From contig CAVXYG010000020.1 in NCBI GenBank assembly GCA_963766005.1, forward strand, positions 1 to 48,804: 48,804 nucleotides of DNA. Reading direction: 5' to 3'. The notes beneath the pieces were generated by a model. The model was given only the letters and a program-made list of their open reading frames with translations, did not search any database and was not told where the DNA came from. A program made the translations under genes and the position numbers. Source of the DNA: CAVXYG01 sp963766005. GTDB lineage: Bacteria; Actinomycetota; Actinomycetes; S36-B12; GCA-2699445. Positions 43,301 through 48,804 of this stretch are shown one piece after another (position 1 is the first letter of the stretch; each line of letters begins with the position of its first letter).

Positions 43301-46300
43301 ACTATCGGGGAAGAGGTCGACTACACCGTCGAGGTGACCATCCCGGCTAGGACCGCGGTGTACGACGCGGTGCTGAGCGACCCGCTGCCCCGGGATGGGT
43401 CGGACCAGGCGCTCACCCTGGTGTCGGCCACGGCAACCGGTCCGGCCGGGCCGGTGCTGTCCACCACGACCAATCCCGACGTCGTGACGTTGACGTTCCC
43501 GCCGGTGTACCAGAACGACACCGACCAGCCGCAGGTCTTCGGATTCCAGGTCACCGCGCGGGTGGCCGACATCAGCCGGAACACCCACAACCGGACCCGG
43601 ACCAACACCGCCACGTTCACCAGCAACCTCGCCCCCGGCGGCGCGGCAGTCACGCCCAGGACCGCCGCCAGCACGATGACGGTCGTGGAGCCCAGCCCCA
43701 GCATCGTCAAGAGCGTCTTCCCCACGTCGGGGTTCGGCGGCCAGGAGGTCGTCTACACCATCGAGTCCAGCAACGCCAACGGCCGACCGCCGGCGCACGA
43801 CACCGTGGTGACCGACTGCCTGCCGCCGCAGCTGAATTGGGGCCGGGTGCTGTCCAACACTGCCGGCCCCGTCACCGTCGACAACGGCGATGGCACAAAC
43901 GGCTGCCCGCCCGGCGTGAACAACCGCGCGCAGTGGCAGGTGGGCACAGTCCTGCCGGGCACCGCCAACATCGAGCGACTGACCTTCACCGGCCAGATCA
44001 TCCCCACCGCCATCGGTGGCACCGTGTTGACGAACACCGTTGACCAGACGAGTTCCACGTTGGCGGACGGCACTTCGACCCCCGGCAACACCGAACGCGT
44101 CTACGACCGGAACACCTCGGCCGACGTCACGGTCGTCGGGACCATCAACTCCAAGGGCGTCACCCCCGAGCAGGCGACCATCGGTGAGACCGTCACCTAC
44201 ACCGTGAGCCAACGGGTTCCGGAGCTGACCGTCTTCTTCCAGTTCTCCCTCATCGACCAGCTGCCCGCCGGGCTCGATCCGGCCGTCAAGACCCTGGATG
44301 TCTCCTGCACCCCGGTCGGACCGGGCTGCGATCAGATCGAGGGCAATGCCGGGTACGGCACCCCGCTGACCTCCTCCGGGCAGACGATCGGCTGGTACTT
44401 CGGCGACGTGGCGGCTGTCCCAGGTGAGCGGATCGTGAGCGTCACGTACAGCACCACCGTGCAGAACCTGCCGGTCGATGTGGTTGGACCGCCGAACCAG
44501 GCCGGGGCCACCCCGACGAACTCGGCCCGACCGTGGTGGACGGTCGACCCGCGGGTGAGTCCTCCGACCAGCGTGCTCGACCCGCCCGCAGCCCCGGGCG
44601 CGCGAGCCGGCACGCCGGTCAGCGCGGTCCTGAACCTGCGGGAACCGAAGCTGGCCATCGAGAAGCAGGTCAGCAACACCACCCCCCAACCGGGTGACCC
44701 GCTCGACTTCACCGTCGAGGTCAGCAACCCCGCCGGGACCACGATCAGCGAGGCCTTCGACATCTCGTTGTCCGACGACGTGCCCGCCGGCATCGTCGTG
44801 GACCCGACGTCGATCAGCGACAACGGCGTGCTGACCGGGGCCGACCCGGTCACCGGTGGCGGCACGATCACCTGGGCCGCCCCGAACATGCTCGGTCCGC
44901 TGGCACCCGGCGAGTCCGTCACCCTGACCTACAGCGCCGCCCTGGCGCCGTCGGAGAACCTGACCGGCGCACCCCTGCAGAACACCGCCACCATCGACAG
45001 CTACTCCTCGCTGCCCGATGGGTTCCCGGAGCGCCGGCAGTACAGCGGACCGTCCAGCAGCGCCGAGGTGACCCCCCGTTTCCCCGAGGTCACGACGGTG
45101 AAGACCGCGACGAACGGTGAGGAAGCCTTCATCGACAAGCCGTTCAGTTGGACTCTGGCGGTCACGAACACCGGTACCGGTGATGCGCTCGCGGTGGACG
45201 CCACCGACACGCTGCCGACGAACTTCTGCTACCTGGCCGGCAGCGCAACCATCGCCCTGCCTGGGGCGCCGACGGTGCCGGTGGAACCGGACGCCATACC
45301 TTCCGACTGCACGAGCACACCGTTCCAGCAGGCCTTGACCTGGACCGACTTCGGTGACCTTGCACCGGGCGAGACGGCGAGGATCACCTTGCAGTCCGTG
45401 CCTACCCAGGCGGTGGTGAACACCCCCGGGGTGGGTCTGTCAATCCCGCACACCAACTCGGCTGTCGCCACCGGGCAGGACCCGACCGGCGCTACCGGCA
45501 ATGCCGATGGCAGCTACTCCGGTGGGCCGGGTCTCGCCATCGCGCGGATCGCCGCAGCGGACCTGCAGTTGGTCAAGTCCGCCGTGACCCCGCTCGTCGC
45601 TGCGGGTCAGACCGCAACCTTCACGATGGACGTGGTGAACCAGGGCCCCGACCCGTCGCTGGCGCCGTTCGTGCTGGCCGACCGGATCCCGTTGGGAACG
45701 ACCGTCGTGACCGCGACCGGGCCTGGTTGGGTCTGTATCAACGCTGAGCAGCTGGTGAACTGCGTCGCTGATGCCCCGACGTCATTGGCTCCAGGGGCAA
45801 GCCTGCCGACGCTGACCCTCGTCATCACGATTCCCAAGGACGCCCCCGACGGCGAGGTGTACGAGAACTCCGCGACTGTCCGCGGTCCCAGCTTGGACAC
45901 CAACCTGGTGAACAACACCGACACCGCGTTGGTGACGGCAATCAGGGTGGCCGATCTGCAGATCACGAAGGCCACCGCGTCCCAGCCGATCGTGCCCGGC
46001 GAGCAGGTGACCTACGACCTGGTCGTTGCCAACAACGGTCCCTCTGATGCCCAGCAGCCGATCACCGTGACCGACACGCTGCCCGTCGGATTGAGCTACG
46101 TCTCAGCAGTGGGGACGGGGTGGAACTGCTCCGCCGCTGGCCAGGACATCACCTGTGTCCGAGGCCAGGAACTCACCGCCAGCGCGCCCGACAATGTCGC
46201 GCCCACCATCGCAGTGACGGCCGACCTGGATCCCGCATTCACCGGCGACCTGACCAATACCGCGGTCGTGACCGGGGTCTCCCAGGACCCGGTCCCGGAG

Positions 46301-48748
46301 AACAACACCTCCACCGTCGTGGATCCGGCGGCGCCGCAGGCGGACCTGTTCGTGGAGAAGTCGACGGTGAGCGATCCGCTCGTGGCCGGGGCAGAGGCCA
46401 CCTACACCCTGGGGGTGGGCAACCTCGGCCCGTCGGTGTCGGTCGCCCCGATCACCGTGACCGACGCCCTGCCCGCGGGGCTGACCTACGTCTCCGCCAC
46501 CGGGTCCGGCTGGACCTGCAGCAACGCCGGGCAGGACGTCACCTGCGTCTACGCCACCGACCTTCCGGTCAACGTCAACACGCCCGACATCACCGTCACG
46601 GCAACCGTGGCCCCCGACTTCGTCGGCGACCTCACCAACCCGGCCGAGGTCACGGGCACCACCCCCGACCCGGTCACCGAGAACAACGCCACCTCGGTCA
46701 CCGACCCGGTCACCGCGCAGGCGGACCTCGCCATCGTCAAGACCACCGTGACGGACCCCGTGGTCCCCGGCGAGGAGGTCGCCTACGACCTCGCCGTGAC
46801 CAACAACGGGCCCTCGGTCTCCCGAAACCCGATCACCGTCACCGATAGCCTCGACCCGGCGCTCACGTACTCCTCCGCGACCGGGTCCGGCTGGACCTGC
46901 ACCGATGCCGGGCAGGACGTGACCTGCGTCTACGGGGCCGACCTGGCCGTCGGGGAGACCGCGCCGCCGATTACCCTCGTCGCCGACCTGGACCCAGCGT
47001 TCACCGGCGATCTGGCCAACACCGCCGGGGTCAGCGGCACCACCCCCGACCCCATCACGGAGAACAACACCTCCACCGTCGTCGACCCGACCACGCCGGA
47101 GGCCGACCTCGCCATCGTCAAGACCACCGTGACGGACCCCGTGGTCCCCGGCGAGGAGGTCGCCTACGACCTCGCCGTCACCAATAGCGGGCCGTCGGTG
47201 TCCGTCGCACCGATCACCGTGACCGACACGCTCGACCCTGCGCTGACGTACACCTCCGCCACTGGCACCGGGTGGACCTGCACCGACGCCGGGCAGGACG
47301 TCACCTGCGTCTACGGGGCCGACCTCGCCGTCGGCGAGACCGCTCCGCCGATCACCCTGACCGCCGATCTGGACTCCGCGGTCACCGGCGACCTGGCCAA
47401 TACCGCCGGGGTCAGCGGCACCACCCCCGATCCCGTGACGGAGAACAACACCTCCACCGTCGTCGACCCGACCACGCCGGAGGCCGACCTCGCCATCGTC
47501 AAGACCACCGTGACGGACCCCGTGGTCCCCGGCGAGGAGGTCGCCTACGACCTCGCCGTCACCAACAACGGGCCATCGGTGTCCCTCGCCCCCATCACGG
47601 TGACCGACACCCTGCCCGCGGGGCTGACCTACGTCTCAGCCGCCGGGTCCGGCTGGACCTGCACCGATGCCGGGCAGGACGTCACCTGCGGGTACGACAC
47701 CGACCTGCCGCCCAGCGTCTCGGCACCCACGATCACGATCGTGGCCGATGTCGATGCGGCGCTGACCGGTGAGCTGGCGAACACCGCAGCAGTCACCGGC
47801 ACCACGCCGGACCCGATCACGGAGAACAACACCTCCACGGTGGTCGATCCGCTGCAACCGTTGACCGACCTGGCCATCGTCAAGACCACCGTCACCGCGG
47901 AACTCGGCCCGGGCGAAGAGGTGGCGTACGAGTTGGTCGTCACCAACACCGGGCCCTCCGATGCGGCCGGCCCGATCGAGGTCACCGACACGCTGCCCGA
48001 CACGTTGACCTTCGTCTCCGCTGACGGCGACGGCTGGCTGTGCGACGCGGTCGGGCAGGAGGTGACCTGCACCCGGGGCACCGTCCTGCCGGCTCTCGAC
48101 CCGGACAACGTGGCTCCCGCCATCACGGTCGTTGCCACCGTCGACGGCGCCTTCACCGGCGACGTGGACAACACCGCCACCGTGACCGGACCCGACCCCG
48201 ACCCGGACCCTGAGAACAACACCAGCACCGTGGTGGACCCGGTGCCCGCCCTGGTCGACATGGACATCGACAAGACCGCCGTCGGCGAGTTCGTTGTCGG
48301 GTCGCCGGGCACGTTCGTGGTCACCGTGGGCAACAACGGCCCGACGCTCGCACCAGGTCCGGTGACCGTCGTGGACACGCTGCCAACCGGGCTGCAGTAT
48401 GTCTCGGCAACCGGTGACGGTTGGGACTGCGCTGCAGCCGGCCAGGTCGTCACCTGCCTGTGGGCTGAGGAGTTCGGGGTCGGCCAGACGTCGCAGATCA
48501 CCGTCACCGTGGAGGTGCTGCCGGCCGCGGTGCCCGAGGTCACGAACCCGGCGGACGTCACAACCGACACCACCGAGACGACGCTGGAGAACAACTCGGC
48601 ACAAGCCACGGTTTCGGTCAGGGTCCCCCCAACCACCACGCCATCGACCGGCGCCGGCATCTACCAGGCGCTGCTCGCGGCGCTCTTGGCCGTGGCGCTC
48701 GGTGTACTGGCCGTGGCCGCGGCCGACCGGCGGCGACGGTTGCGATAG
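40393..48748 (+). CDS. Giant DUF11-repeat cell-surface protein, apparent +1 frameshift
   Basis: A secreted surface protein of about 2,780 residues. A signal peptide (basic MLHAHRRG, then a hydrophobic stretch) probably ends after TPANA. The body is a chain of DUF11-type beta-sandwich modules, each with a TKTVxx-like start, YTVxVTNxG, VTDTLPxGL and a closing ENNTSTVVDP-like segment. The last eight modules (from 45560) are regular 127-130-residue units. The C-terminus TPSTGAG, a hydrophobic helix and RRRRLR resembles a sortase signal, but with TPSTG instead of LPxTG. The frame breaks at 41124-41126 (GGCCTGCGG): LEFLG is continued one frame over by CGDGDNTTGG; removing one C heals it. A role in adhesion or cell-surface structure is inferred. 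Confidence 0.85.
45950..48253 (+). repeat. Tandem DUF11 module repeats (381/390 bp)
   Basis: Units start at 45950, 46340, 46721, 47102, 47483 and 47864, with a divergent one from 48254. Spacing is 390, 381, 381, 381, 381 and 390 bp. The units at 46721, 47102 and 47483 share about 75 nearly identical bases at their starts (GACCTCGCCATCGTCAAGAC onward), including synonymous positions. That points to recent duplication or gene conversion. The outer units are increasingly divergent. Confidence 0.9.
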
Positions 48749-48804
48749 GCCGGGGTGGGCGCCGGGCTTCAGCCAGGCCTGTCCGGCGGCACCGACCGCT
48801 CGCC

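Noticed and set aside
41174..44689. Very long minus-strand open frame across the surface protein
   Set aside because: Antisense shadow of the DUF11 repeats; low-complexity composition and no ribosome site or family match.
45950..48253. Regular repeats that could suggest a CRISPR array or satellite DNA
   Set aside because: The units are 381-390 bp, keep the reading frame and encode DUF11 modules; there are no short palindromic repeats with unique spacers.

Overview
The window is high-GC DNA of actinobacterial (Actinomycetota) type. The gene order phoH–ybeY–CNNM/CorC–deaminase-like–era, then uppS/recO, glyS, dusB, ppdK, dgt and dnaG, is the conserved actinobacterial housekeeping neighbourhood. 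Further support comes from DUF3145, a DUF6703-like small membrane protein, a Ku/LigD repair pair and an AcdH-type leucine-degradation cluster. GTG starts are common, and many genes have an -10 box (nAnnnT) only 6-7 nt before the start codon, which predicts leaderless mRNAs. Genus or family cannot be fixed from the sequence alone.

Layout. 1-4.65 kb: HIT protein and a tightly overlapping phoH–ybeY–CNNM–deaminase-like–era operon. 5.1-7.1 kb: uppS and recO plus a small membrane protein on the minus strand. 7.2-13.8 kb: ABM-domain protein, glyS, a divergent ku/ligD NHEJ pair sharing a 17-nt spacer, a METTL7-like methyltransferase and dusB. 14-21.9 kb: small membrane protein with a strong terminator, ppdK, a DUF218 protein, dgt, dnaG and a hypothetical gene. 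21.96-24.41 kb: tRNA-Asn carrying a 2.4-kb integrated remnant. It has a perfect 39-bp att duplication, paired 12-bp arm-type repeats at both ends, a 3' stub of a tyrosine integrase, a Tn3-family transposase fragment and three unknown cargo genes. 24.5-25.4 kb: GerW/YtfJ-like gene and a CAT-anticodon tRNA whose 3' half is duplicated 276 bp away around a stub of an NhaP-type antiporter. 25.4-30.8 kb: PhoD-like phosphatase, LapA-like protein, alpha/beta hydrolase and a sodium:solute symporter with a small partner. 31-37.8 kb: methylcrotonyl-CoA carboxylase beta and alpha, HMG-CoA lyase, a ZIP transporter and an acyl-CoA dehydrogenase, which together form a leucine/isovalerate catabolic cluster. 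38-39.5 kb: DUF3145 and BioY (biotin uptake, fitting the biotin-dependent carboxylase). 39.5-40.35 kb: no supported gene, but a perfect 26-bp palindrome. 40.4-48.7 kb: a giant (about 2,780 aa) secreted DUF11-repeat surface protein with nearly identical 381-bp tandem repeats and an atypical C-terminal sorting signal.

Three real genes (ybeY, dnaG and the giant surface protein) are each interrupted by a +1 frame change that removal of a single base would repair. dnaG is essential and the disruption is before its helicase-binding end, so sequence error is the leading explanation, but the recurrence deserves checking in reads. I found no CRISPR array, no complete phage and no convincing wholly new system. 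The most interesting material is the tRNA-Asn element, the tRNA 3'-end duplications, the overlapping ku/ligD promoters, the 26-bp palindrome and the repeat-rich surface protein.
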